A stretch of 64,000 bases of DNA from Tubiluchus corallicola (taxonomy: Eukaryota; Priapulida; Priapulimorpha; Priapulimorphida; Tubiluchidae): contig JAQGDQ010002411.1 of the NCBI GenBank assembly GCA_030141605.1, positions 1 to 64,000 of the forward strand, given 5' to 3'. Every line of letters begins with the position of its first letter. The stretch's first letter is position 1. Both the position numbers and the translations under genes were made by a program. The notes under the pieces were generated by a model, which saw only the letters and a list, made by a program, of their open reading frames with translations, was not told where the DNA came from and searched no databases. Below, piece by piece: positions 9,474-17,767 of this stretch.

Positions 9474-9481
9474 CAAAAATA
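9474..9481 (-). promoter_or_regulatory. Possible -7 box of the hip-like operon
   Basis: On the minus strand TATTTTTG (plus-strand CAAAAATA) matches TAnnTTTG and ends 16 bases before the hipB-like ATG. A TTTG element at the usual distance is not present, only a T-run, so the call is tentative. Confidence 0.35.
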
Positions 9482-9520
9482 TAAAAAGATATATAAAAAA
9501 ACATTTTTTTGCAGTAATTT

Positions 9521-10726
9521 TTAATACTCATCGTATAAAAAATCATTGTATGGAAAACGTGTGATGTGTATTTTCTTTACATTATCATAGATTAGACTTC
9601 TAAAATTTTCGAAATTATTTTTTTCTTTTGCAGATATGAAGATGCAGGGTGCATTAGTTTGTGCCAACCAGATTTTTTTAAGTTCATTAATGGTTTGGTT
9701 TTCTTTGGTCTTTGGGCTAAGGTCATCTTCGTCTTTTGGAATATAAGTGTAGGCGTCTACTTTATTGAACACTAAATAAGTTTTTTGATTATTAGCATTT
9801 ATTTCGTGCAGTGTTTTTTTTACTGTGTTTATTTGTTCTTCAAATTGTGGGTTAGAGATGTCTACCACGTGCAATAGTATATCAGCTTCTCTTACTTCGT
9901 CAAGGGTGGATTTAAAGGATTCTACTAGATTATGTGGTAGTTTTCTTATAAAGCCTACGGTGTCTGTAAGTAGAAAAGGTAAATTTCGTACTACTACTTT
10001 TCTGACAGTGGTATCCAATGTTGCAAAAAGCTTGTTTTCTGTTAGTATATCTGCCTTACTAAGTACGTTCATTATTGTAGATTTGCCCACATTCGTATAG
10101 CCTACCAATGCTACTCTCACCAGTTTACCCCTGTTTTTTCGTTGTGTGGCTTTTTGTCTGTCAATTTTTTCTAATTTCTTTTTAAGGAGAGCTATCCTAT
10201 CACGTATAATTCGCCTGTCAGTTTCTATCTCCGTTTCTCCAGGACCTCTAAGCCCTATCCCCCCTTTTTGCCTTTCTAGGTGAGTCCACATTCTGGTGAG
10301 GCGAGGTAATAGGTATTGATATTGTGCAAGTTCTACTTGTGTTTTAGAATGTGATGTTTGAGCTCTTTGGGCAAAAATGTCAAGGATAAGGTTTGTTCTA
10401 TCTAACACTCTTATTTCCAATGTTTTTTCTATATTACGAAGTTGTGAAGGCGATAGTTCATCATCGAAAATTACGATATCTATTTTTTTAGATTTTATGA
10501 ATTTGCTTATTTCTATAAGTTTTCCTTTACCTACGAATGTGGTAGGAGAGGGGAGGTCTAATTTTTGAGTAAATTTTTTTATGATTTTAAGCCCAGATGT
10601 ATCTGCTAGTAATTCTAATTCGTCTAAATAGTCGCTTACTTCTTTTTCTGTTTGTGTGCGGGTTATTACTCCTACAAGAACTGCTGTTAGCTGCTTTTTT
10701 TTAGTTGAAAAATACTTATCTCCCAT
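9521..10726 (-). CDS. hflX: GTPase HflX
   Basis: Ribosome-associated GTPase of the HflX family, 401 residues, thought to split or rescue stalled ribosomes under stress. The N-terminal domain contains 'FDDELSPSQLRNIEK' near 90 and the glycine-rich 'GGIGLRGPGETEIETDRR', key parts GGIGLRGPGE and TDRR near 155-172. The G domain has G1 'GYTNVGKST' near 210, G3 'DTVGF' near 255 and G4 'NKVD' near 320. Length and motifs are normal. The upstream neighbour tonB ends in its own terminator, so hflX is probably transcribed alone. Confidence 0.95.
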   Translation of the reverse strand: MGDKYFSTKKKQLTAVLVGVITRTQTEKEVSDYLDELELLADTSGLKIIKKFTQKLDLPSPTTFVGKGKLIEISKFIKSKKIDIVIFDDELSPSQLRNIEKTLEIRVLDRTNLILDIFAQRAQTSHSKTQVELAQYQYLLPRLTRMWTHLERQKGGIGLRGPGETEIETDRRIIRDRIALLKKKLEKIDRQKATQRKNRGKLVRVALVGYTNVGKSTIMNVLSKADILTENKLFATLDTTVRKVVVRNLPFLLTDTVGFIRKLPHNLVESFKSTLDEVREADILLHVVDISNPQFEEQINTVKKTLHEINANNQKTYLVFNKVDAYTYIPKDEDDLSPKTKENQTINELKKIWLAQTNAPCIFISAKEKNNFENFRSLIYDNVKKIHITRFPYNDFLYDEY

Positions 10727-10744
10727 ATTGTAAATAGTATGTAA

Positions 10745-10784
10745 TTAAAAAAGGACTTCTTGGTTGAGAATAAGAAGTCCTTTT
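10745..10784 (-). terminator. Intrinsic terminator after tonB
   Basis: A perfect 13-bp stem AAAAGGACTTCTT (10749-10761) pairs with 10772-10784 around a 10-base loop. On the minus strand it is followed by a T-run (TTTTTT). It lies between the tonB stop and the hflX start, so it should end tonB transcription. Confidence 0.85.
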
Positions 10785-10818
10785 GACATATAATTGAAAT
10801 TCATTATATTCTATATGA

Positions 10819-11487
10819 TTATTCTAACTGAAAGTTTATAGGAACAGTGTAATATACTCTTACAGGTTTCCCACGTTGTTTTCCGGGTGTAAAATCAGGT
10901 AGTGATTTTACTACTCTTACCGCTTCTTTGTCTAAATATTCGTCTACTCCTCTAATTACTTTTATGCCTCCTACTTTTCCATCTTTCTCTACTACAAATT
11001 GTATGTATACTTTACCGCTTATTCCATTTTCCATTGCTATAGTGGGATAAACAATATTTTTGGCTATATATTTTTGTAGGGCAATGTTGCCTCCCGGAAA
11101 TTCTGGCATTTGCTGTACTACAACAAATATTTCTTCTTCTTCCTCTTCTTCTGCCATTTCTACTATTTCCATATCCACATCAGCTTCGGTATCCATAAGG
11201 TCGAGTTCGTCTTCTATATCTTCATCGCTATCTACAATATTGATAACTTCTATTACTTTTGGAGGTGGTGGTGGTGGTGGTGGTGGCTTAAGTTCTTCCC
11301 GTGTAATTTCAATAATATCTTCTTCTGGCACATCTTCTACAATTTCTCCGAAACCTTCTATTTCTTTTATTTTGGTAGCCCATTCAAAGGCTATATATGT
11401 AATTGATAGAGCAATAGTAAGACCAATAAGAATAAACAATCTTTTTCTACTCTCTAAATCTGCTTGTGGAGTTTTCTTAAGTTCCAT
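10819..11487 (-). CDS. tonB: Energy transducer TonB
   Basis: The 222-residue inner-membrane protein passes proton-motive-force energy to outer-membrane TonB-dependent receptors. Layout: short cytoplasmic start, one membrane helix (about 18-35), a Pro-rich linker with nine consecutive Pro (about 69-77), an acidic stretch rich in Asp/Glu, and a C-terminal TonB domain with 'PEFPGGNIALQKYIAKNIVYP' (key parts PEFPGG, KNIVYP) and 'GKVYIQFVVEKDGKV'. This is the common Bacteroidota form. The Pro tract is encoded by a GGT/GGA-type trinucleotide run on the plus strand, likely prone to length change. exbB/exbD are not nearby. Confidence 0.93.
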   Translation of the reverse strand: MELKKTPQADLESRKRLFILIGLTIALSITYIAFEWATKIKEIEGFGEIVEDVPEEDIIEITREELKPPPPPPPPPKVIEVINIVDSDEDIEDELDLMDTEADVDMEIVEMAEEEEEEEIFVVVQQMPEFPGGNIALQKYIAKNIVYPTIAMENGISGKVYIQFVVEKDGKVGGIKVIRGVDEYLDKEAVRVVKSLPDFTPGKQRGKPVRVYYTVPINFQLE

Positions 11488-11859
11488 AAATAATAGAGTT
11501 TCTCTATATTTTTAATAAATACAAAATTGAGTGGTAAAAGTAGTATTTGTATCTTAAAACTGCAAATATTTTTTTAGTCTTTTTTATCTAAGTACAAAAT
11601 ATGGGCTTTTTTTCATTAAAAAAAGAAGGTGAAAAACAATGGATAATAGTTTATAACATAATTGTATAATAAGTTAAATTTTATATGTTTTAGTTTTTTC
11701 ATTCAATGAAGTTTTATTTTTATTTTGGATGGTTATATACAGTTTTATATTAAAAAATAAATAAAAGTATATATGACTATTTTTTGAATGAGTTTTGCAA
11801 AATTTATCATTAGTAATTGAAATAGTTTTGGGATAGATATAGCATATAATTAGCTTTTT
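11488..11859. other. AT-rich intergenic region, no feature recognised
   Basis: This 372-base stretch between the radical SAM gene and tonB, both on the minus strand, is extremely AT-rich. No open frame of note, strong hairpin or full promoter pair was found. It presumably holds the tonB promoter, but no exact TAnnTTTG with a partner element is present. Confidence 0.5.
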
Positions 11860-12804
11860 TCAACTTTTTGCTCCTTGAAAAGTACTAAGTTCTTTTAGTC
11901 TTTTTTCTATTTTGGCTACTATTTCAAAATTTTTAAGGTTCCAACGCGGGGCAATAAGTAGATTGTGAGGGGATTCGGCTACGAAACGTTCTATAATAAT
12001 ATTGGGATTAAGTAGTTCCAAAAATTTCACTACTAATTCTATGTAAACTTCTGGTGTTTCAAAAAGTTTGAAACTTTGGGGGTGTTTTTTGTATTGCTGA
12101 GCCATTAATGAGTGTTTAACTATTTGTAGGTGATGTATTTTAAGTGTGTTAAGAGGAAGTTGGGAAAGTTTTATGGCGTGGTTAAGCATTTGATTTCTAC
12201 TTTCGTTTGGTAAGCCAAGAATAATATGCCCTCCACAATTTATGTTGAATGCAGCGGTTTTATTAATGGCTTTTACGGTTTCTTCATAAGTATGTCCACG
12301 TTGGATGAGTTGTAGCGTGTCGTTACTGCACGACTCTATACCATATTCAATAGCTACGTAGTGTTTGGTAGATAGGTTTTTTATCATTTGAAGAATTTCT
12401 GTATTAACACAGTCAGGTCGCGTGCCAATGATAAGTCCTACTATCATAGGATGTTCTAATATTTCTGTATAAAGTTGGGATAATTCCTTTACGGGAGCAT
12501 AAGTATTGGTGTAGGCTTGAAGGTAGGCAAGATATTTTTGAGTTTTATATTTTGAGGCGAAAAATTGAATGCCTTTTTCTATCTGCTGAAAAATAGGAAC
12601 ATTCGGACGTGTGTAGTCTGGTTTGAAAGTACGATTGTTGCAGTAAGTGCATCCACCTGTACCTTTAAAGTTGTCTCGGGTAGGACAGGTAAAACCAGCG
12701 TTGATGGACAATTTTTGTACTCGGCAACCAAATATTTTTTTGATATAAGACGAATAGTCGTTGTAAGCTTTTGTAGGTTGCCAGTGGTATATTTTATTAT
12801 TCAT
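11860..12804 (-). CDS. Radical SAM protein, YhcC/TIGR01212 family
   Basis: The 314-residue protein contains an unusual cluster motif C40-x11-C52-x2-C55 ('CPTRDNFKGTGGCTYC') typical of the YhcC (TIGR01212) radical SAM family, instead of CxxxCxxC. The SAM-binding Gly region and 'LGLPNESRNQML' near 200 follow. The biochemical reaction of the family is not established; relatives include Elp3-like proteins. It is the last gene of a minus-strand operon with phosphosulfolactate synthase, a TPR protein and DUF4301. Confidence 0.88.
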   Translation of the reverse strand: MNNKIYHWQPTKAYNDYSSYIKKIFGCRVQKLSINAGFTCPTRDNFKGTGGCTYCNNRTFKPDYTRPNVPIFQQIEKGIQFFASKYKTQKYLAYLQAYTNTYAPVKELSQLYTEILEHPMIVGLIIGTRPDCVNTEILQMIKNLSTKHYVAIEYGIESCSNDTLQLIQRGHTYEETVKAINKTAAFNINCGGHIILGLPNESRNQMLNHAIKLSQLPLNTLKIHHLQIVKHSLMAQQYKKHPQSFKLFETPEVYIELVVKFLELLNPNIIIERFVAESPHNLLIAPRWNLKNFEIVAKIEKRLKELSTFQGAKS

Positions 12805-12847
12805 AAAGAAATAATGTAGGCGTGTATAACTAAATAACTTTTAATTA

Positions 12848-13633
12848 TTAGATTTTAGCTCTTACCTTTATTTCTTCTGGCAAAAAGTTCAATATAGTAT
12901 CACCTCGCAATCCTAAACGTAATGTTTCTAGAGCTAAAGTATCGTTAGGTAATATGTTGCCCAAGTTCACTTCCGCCCCAAATAGTTTTACCATATCTAC
13001 TTGTTGAGACCTCAAAGGTGCTTCCCACATCACCTTCTCAATATCTATACTCTCGCTTATTTTCTGTATCAAAGCAATATCTACGGTATTATCTTTATTG
13101 TAGATGCCAACGGTCCCACTTTCGCGAGCTTCTGCTATTACCATCCAACTACCTGCCTCTATTTCCGCTTTCATACTACTTATCCACTGGTTGGGTGTTA
13201 GTGTCTTATTTTCCAATTTGGTACCTACTTCTGAAAGTACCATCATATCTTTGGAAAAATCATTTATTATCTGACACTTTTCATTCAAAGGTATTTCAAT
13301 AGCTCCATTTGAAATTTCCACTGTATCCAACCCTAAGCTATTTACATACTCTTTATATTCACTTATTTTATCTCTAATTGCAAAAGCTTCGAACAATGTA
13401 CCTCCTAAAAAGACACGTATTCCTTTTTGTTGATAGTACTTAATTTTTTCTTTTAAATTAGAAGTAATAAGAGCTGTTCCAAATCCCAGCTTTACAAAGT
13501 CTACATATTTACCGGCAGAATGAATCATATCCTCTGCTTGTCTTATACTCAAGCCCTTGTCAATTACCATAGTAATTCCTCTCTCTCTTGGTTTGGTCTG
13601 CCTTTTAGGTAGATGCGGAAGATTATAACTCAT
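12848..13633 (-). CDS. Phosphosulfolactate synthase (ComA family)
   Basis: The 261-residue TIM-barrel protein matches ComA, which adds sulfite to phosphoenolpyruvate to give (2R)-phospho-3-sulfolactate. Typical segments are 'RERGITMVIDKGLS' near 17-30, 'VDFVKLGFGTA' near 44, 'GIRVFLGGTLFE' near 71, 'VEISNG' near 105 and 'EARESGTVGIY' near 165. In methanogens this begins coenzyme M synthesis. In Bacteroidota its end product is not established (sulfolactate or a sulfonolipid precursor are possibilities). No comB or comC is in the window. It starts 5 bases after the TPR gene. Confidence 0.88.
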   Translation of the reverse strand: MSYNLPHLPKRQTKPRERGITMVIDKGLSIRQAEDMIHSAGKYVDFVKLGFGTALITSNLKEKIKYYQQKGIRVFLGGTLFEAFAIRDKISEYKEYVNSLGLDTVEISNGAIEIPLNEKCQIINDFSKDMMVLSEVGTKLENKTLTPNQWISSMKAEIEAGSWMVIAEARESGTVGIYNKDNTVDIALIQKISESIDIEKVMWEAPLRSQQVDMVKLFGAEVNLGNILPNDTLALETLRLGLRGDTILNFLPEEIKVRAKI

Positions 13634-13638
13634 TTATT

Positions 13639-15081
13639 TTACTTTTCAAAGTTTAAAAAATGAGCTATTTTTTGGTTAAGTTTATGAGGGGGAAAAAGAG
13701 CAATGATATCTTCTAACGAAGTGTTTCGCTCTTTTAACTCAAAGCCTTTATTGAAAAATAACAGCCCATTATCGCTATCATTCAATGACAAATAACATAC
13801 AGATAAACGATAATACACTCCAGCCTTATGTCCCACATTAGACAAAGTTTGTACTAACACTTGAATAGCTTCGTAATATTGTTTCTCTTTTATATGATGG
13901 TCTGCATAGGCTATCCAAACATTATAACTCTCTTTCTCTCTTTCTATTATTTTTTGAAAAGCATTTACAGCTTCTATATTGTTGTTCAGACTACTATTTG
14001 CTATAGCGTAGGCCAGATTGTATTTAACCTTAATATTTGGAGTTTGTTTTATAGCTTTGCCTAAATACACTAGTGTTTCAGCATATTCCTGTTTTTGAAA
14101 ATGATAGTATCCCAATTTGCATAAAACAGTTGTGTCTTTTTTGTTGATGTTTAAGGCATAATGATAATATTTTTTTGCATTGGTATCATCATTGAGTTTT
14201 TCATAGCATTGAGCCATCTGACAGTAAATAATAGGAGGCACACATTTTTTCTTTTCCTCTTCTTTCTCTATAATCTCTAAGTAGACTTCTATTGCTTCTG
14301 TATATTTGGAATGAGTCACCAACATATCAGCCTTCACGTAATAGGCTTGTAGGCTATTCGGCTTAATAGCAATAGCATAGTCAAGTGCTTCGTAGGCTTT
14401 TTCGAGGTTATATTCCTCTTTGTAGATAATACCTATCTTTAACCATACATTAGCAGAATATGGATTAATATTCAAATACTCGTTGTAGTAATACAAAGCA
14501 AAATCATTATTTGCTGTCTTTGTATAGCAATGAGATAGTAAATACAAAGCGTTCAAATCCTTATAATTTATATCTAATACCTTTTCCAAATAAGAGATAG
14601 CTATTTGGTACTGAAAAGCATTAACAAATGCATTCGCTATATGAAATAAAAGGTTGATTTGTTCTGTGCAGTCTCCGTCTGGGTTATGTGCCAATGCTAA
14701 GTCAAAATTCTTTTGAGCTTTAGATATTTCCTTTTTAATTGCATAAGCGGTGCCTTTCAGCATCAAAGCATCCACTTTGGAGCTTTCTATACCTTCCAAT
14801 CCTTTTAATAAATCCAAAGCTTTGTTCTCTTGCCTACTGTTGATAAGTTGGTTTACTTTTCTTATTTGAAGAGGCAATGCAGTAGGATGTTGCTTTAATG
14901 ATAGGTTTACTAAGGTCTCCATTTCTTTGTTCTTTCGCTTATAGGTGTAGTAATCTATCAAGTACTCAAATTCTGGTACATCAAAATAAGCTTCACCACC
15001 TGCTTGGAACATATTTTTGCATTTCTCTATAAGACCATCTTTATTATCTCCTTCAAGAGATGTGTTCAAATAACTAAACAT
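13639..15081 (-). CDS. Cytoplasmic TPR-repeat protein
   Basis: A 480-residue protein made of about ten tetratricopeptide repeats (for example 'ALYYYNEYLNINPYSANVW' near 190 and 'AYEALDYAIAIKPNSLQAYY' near 230). There is no signal peptide or membrane segment, so it probably acts as a cytoplasmic scaffold. It is tightly packed between DUF4301 (15 bases) and the phosphosulfolactate synthase gene (5 bases), which argues for a shared transcript. The role is unknown. Confidence 0.85.
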   Translation of the reverse strand: MFSYLNTSLEGDNKDGLIEKCKNMFQAGGEAYFDVPEFEYLIDYYTYKRKNKEMETLVNLSLKQHPTALPLQIRKVNQLINSRQENKALDLLKGLEGIESSKVDALMLKGTAYAIKKEISKAQKNFDLALAHNPDGDCTEQINLLFHIANAFVNAFQYQIAISYLEKVLDINYKDLNALYLLSHCYTKTANNDFALYYYNEYLNINPYSANVWLKIGIIYKEEYNLEKAYEALDYAIAIKPNSLQAYYVKADMLVTHSKYTEAIEVYLEIIEKEEEKKKCVPPIIYCQMAQCYEKLNDDTNAKKYYHYALNINKKDTTVLCKLGYYHFQKQEYAETLVYLGKAIKQTPNIKVKYNLAYAIANSSLNNNIEAVNAFQKIIEREKESYNVWIAYADHHIKEKQYYEAIQVLVQTLSNVGHKAGVYYRLSVCYLSLNDSDNGLLFFNKGFELKERNTSLEDIIALFPPHKLNQKIAHFLNFEK

Positions 15082-15096
15082 TACTATGATTTTAGT

Positions 15097-16644
15097 TTAT
15101 ACTTTAGTTTCATTGTAAGTTTGCTTGATTTTGTGTTTAGGTCTTGATAAATCAAATATGGTTTTTACAGGGTTAAATGTAGTAATGGGCACTTCTACGA
15201 ATACGGTATTCCAATTTGCCATAGCACCATTCCACAAACCCGGTAATTCCTGTGCTTTCAATGTATGCCCTTTATATGTTTTCTTTGCAATAAAACCCGT
15301 TTGTGGATCAATATATTGGTCTAAGTTAAATTTTTTTCCTTTATAATTTTTTGTAGCCAATACCAAATCTACAGGATTGAAATGTGTGGCCTTCTTCAAA
15401 ATTCTCACTTGTTGTTCATTATTCATATCTACCTGTGAGCTTTCTACTACCTGTAGCGAAATATTTCCGCTGTTGTCTGACACCCAAAAAGGCCCCCCGC
15501 CTGGCTCACCTTCATTTTTCACCATACCGCATACTCTAATGGGACGGTCTAGCACTTCACAAAGATATGCTATCTGTTGCTGTAAATCACCTTTTTTTAT
15601 AATTTTAGGCATAGTTACACATAATTTTTGTTCTATGCAAGAAGTTATATTTTGTATGTTTTCTTTCGTATGATTAGTAGGGTTGTCAAGTAGTGTCAAA
15701 TAATTAAATACCTCTCTTTGATATTGTAAGAGTACTCCTGCTAATGTTTTTTTATAGTTGGCAATATTCTGCACATTATCTTCAGGCGATACATTATCTA
15801 TATTTTTTATAAAAAGAATGTCAGCCTCCAAGTTATTTACATTGGAAATTAACGCTCCGTGTCCTGCAGGGCGAAAAACAATTTCACCCGTTTCGTCTTT
15901 AAAAGGTTTATTATCCATATCTACTGCTACAGTATCTGTTTGTGGAGCTTGTTCAGAAAAAGTAATGTCATAGTTCACGCCGTATTCTTTTTCATAAAAG
16001 GCTTGTACTTTTTGTAGTTTGTGTTGAAACAATTTCCTATGTGCAGGTGATATAGTGAAATGTAAAGCTGCGCAGCCCTTATCATTTTTAGCATATTTTG
16101 CTCCTTCTATCAAATGTTCTTCTATGGCTGTGCGGGTAAAGTTTGTATATTTATGAAACTGCAATAATCCTTTAGGCAATCCTCCGTAGTTCAATCCAGC
16201 TTCTGTAAGCAAATATTTCAAAATTTCTTTATGCTCTTTGTCGTTTAGGGCTTGTTGTAGGTTTTTGCCTATTTGTTGAAATACTTTTTCTAAATCGTCA
16301 TAAAAAGCATATTCTTTTATTTCATCAAAAAAAAGTTTTATCGTTTCGTCTTCTTCACCCGTTTCAAAACAATGGAATAATTTTTTAAACATCCGCGAAG
16401 CAGCTCCTGATGCAGGTGTGAATTTTATTATTTGAAGTTTATCATTTACTACTGTTTCTTCATATAGTTTAATGTAATGTTGTTGTTGATTTTCATTTAT
16501 CTGTAACACACCATTCCCCACAGTAGCAGCCTTTAGAAGGTTAATATAAGGAAAGCCTTGTCTAAAGTTTTTTATCTGTTGTTCTATCTTTTTTACGTCT
16601 ATGCCTTTGTTTTTTATTTGTTGTTTTTCTTCTGTAGTTAGCAT
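15097..16644 (-). CDS. DUF4301 family protein
   Basis: A 515-residue protein recognised as DUF4301, a conserved Bacteroidota family of unknown function. Landmarks are the start 'EEKQQIKNKGIDVKKIE', the P-loop-like but not canonical 'FTPASGAASRMFKKLF' near 75-90, 'PKGLLQFHKY' near 155 and 'FRPAGHGALI' near 257. The glycine/arginine pattern is reminiscent of sugar nucleotidyltransferases, but this is only an impression. It is the first gene of the minus-strand operon and is read from the palindromic region near 16.9 kb. Confidence 0.8.
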   Translation of the reverse strand: MLTTEEKQQIKNKGIDVKKIEQQIKNFRQGFPYINLLKAATVGNGVLQINENQQQHYIKLYEETVVNDKLQIIKFTPASGAASRMFKKLFHCFETGEEDETIKLFFDEIKEYAFYDDLEKVFQQIGKNLQQALNDKEHKEILKYLLTEAGLNYGGLPKGLLQFHKYTNFTRTAIEEHLIEGAKYAKNDKGCAALHFTISPAHRKLFQHKLQKVQAFYEKEYGVNYDITFSEQAPQTDTVAVDMDNKPFKDETGEIVFRPAGHGALISNVNNLEADILFIKNIDNVSPEDNVQNIANYKKTLAGVLLQYQREVFNYLTLLDNPTNHTKENIQNITSCIEQKLCVTMPKIIKKGDLQQQIAYLCEVLDRPIRVCGMVKNEGEPGGGPFWVSDNSGNISLQVVESSQVDMNNEQQVRILKKATHFNPVDLVLATKNYKGKKFNLDQYIDPQTGFIAKKTYKGHTLKAQELPGLWNGAMANWNTVFVEVPITTFNPVKTIFDLSRPKHKIKQTYNETKV

Positions 16645-16894
16645 ATTTTACCTTTCTTTATTTTGCAATATGACAAAAATAATGAATAATAATATAATCA
16701 CACACAAAAAAGTTATTAACAATCAAATGTTTTTATGAATGAACGGTAATGTAGTGTAAAGAAAATGAATATTAAAATATTATGGTGATAGTTATATTAG
16801 TTTTTATAATGATTGTTTTACACATATTGAGCTTTGTGGTTGTTTACTACCTTAGTAGGACTAAGAGCTAGGGGGGACGGTTTTTTGTCTAAGA

Positions 16895-16939
16895 TTTTAT
16901 ACTCACAAAGATATAATATCTATCTTTGTGAGTATAAAA
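16895..16939. promoter_or_regulatory. Perfect 19-bp inverted repeat with two opposed -7 boxes (sodB / DUF4301 divergent promoter)
   Basis: Arms 16895-16913 and 16921-16939 are exact reverse complements with a 7-base spacer. Each arm contains TATCTTTG, a perfect TAnnTTTG -7 box: plus strand at 16921-16928 toward sodB, minus strand at 16906-16913 toward the DUF4301 operon. The expected sodB start point (about 16935) lies at the end of the right arm, so the repeat would act mainly as DNA rather than RNA hairpin. No clear -33 TTTG is found for either direction, which could mean activator dependence. The rest of the 329-base gap holds no gene. A terminator hairpin is the alternative. Confidence 0.6.
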
Positions 16940-16973
16940 AGAATAGGATTATTAATTTTTAAAACCAAATATT

Positions 16974-17585
16974 ATGAATGTTATACTACCTCAGCTACCA
17001 TATAGTTTGGAAGCTTTAGAGCCTTATATTAGCAGGCAAACCTTAGAATTTCATTATGGGAAACACCATCAAGCTTATGTTACCAATCTTAATAAATTGA
17101 TTGAGGGAACAGAGTTTGCTGGCAAAAACTTAGAAAGTATAGTAAAGACTTCGCAAGGAGGAATTTTTAATAATGCAGCACAGATATGGAATCATACTTT
17201 TTATTTTGAATCATTTTCGCCTAATGGAGGAGGGCAGCCCAAAAACAAATTAGAAGAGCAGATAAACAAGGATTTTGGCTCGTTTAATCAGTTTAAGACG
17301 CAGTTTTCAACAGCGGCTGCTACCTTGTTTGGCTCAGGTTGGGCGTGGTTGGTAGAAAGAAATGGCAAGCTCGAAATTATCCAAGAAAGTAATGCAGGAA
17401 CACCTCTTACAAAAGGTTTAAAGCCAATAATGACAATAGATGTATGGGAACATGCTTACTATTTAGACCAGCAGAACTTACGTCCTGCATATATAGAGGC
17501 ACTGTGGAATATCTTTGATTGGGATGTAATCTGTAAAAGATTATGTGAAGGCAATGATAAACATTGTGATTGTCATAGTAAATAA
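16974..17585 (+). CDS. sodB: Superoxide dismutase (Fe/Mn type) with Cys/His-rich tail
   Basis: The 203-residue enzyme dismutates superoxide to oxygen and hydrogen peroxide in the cytoplasm. All four metal ligands are visible: H27 ('EFHYGKHH'), H74 ('WNHTFYF'), D156 and H160 ('DVWEHAYYLD'). 'FNNAAQIWNHTFYF' and 'GSGWAWLV' favour the iron or cambialistic type. The last 17 residues carry four Cys (187, 191, 198, 200) and two His (197, 201), which is not part of the normal fold. Single-gene unit with its own terminator; the promoter box lies 45 bases upstream. Confidence 0.95.
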   Translation: MNVILPQLPYSLEALEPYISRQTLEFHYGKHHQAYVTNLNKLIEGTEFAGKNLESIVKTSQGGIFNNAAQIWNHTFYFESFSPNGGGQPKNKLEEQINKDFGSFNQFKTQFSTAAATLFGSGWAWLVERNGKLEIIQESNAGTPLTKGLKPIMTIDVWEHAYYLDQQNLRPAYIEALWNIFDWDVICKRLCEGNDKHCDCHSK

Positions 17586-17607
17586 AAGATACTTATATAT
17601 ATTGTAT

Positions 17608-17642
17608 AAAAGCCTGCATTATAAAAATGCAGGCTTTTTTTT
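17608..17642 (+). terminator. Intrinsic terminator after sodB
   Basis: A 13-bp stem, 17608-17620 (AAAAGCCTGCATT) with 17626-17638, loop of 5, followed by T residues. It lies 20 bases after the sodB stop. A classical rho-independent terminator. Confidence 0.92.
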
Positions 17643-17767
17643 GAATATTCGCAAATTAAATTTAGACAAATAACAATATTTTTATAGAATATACGTATAT
17701 CTATGTAATTGTTTTAACAGTGTAACTTAATAGTTTTTACTTAAATCAACCTAAACCTAAAAATATT

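Noticed and set aside
11060-11515. Ser-rich and Trp/Phe-rich plus-strand frames over tonB
   Set aside because: Antisense to the acidic and Pro-rich parts of TonB; low complexity only.
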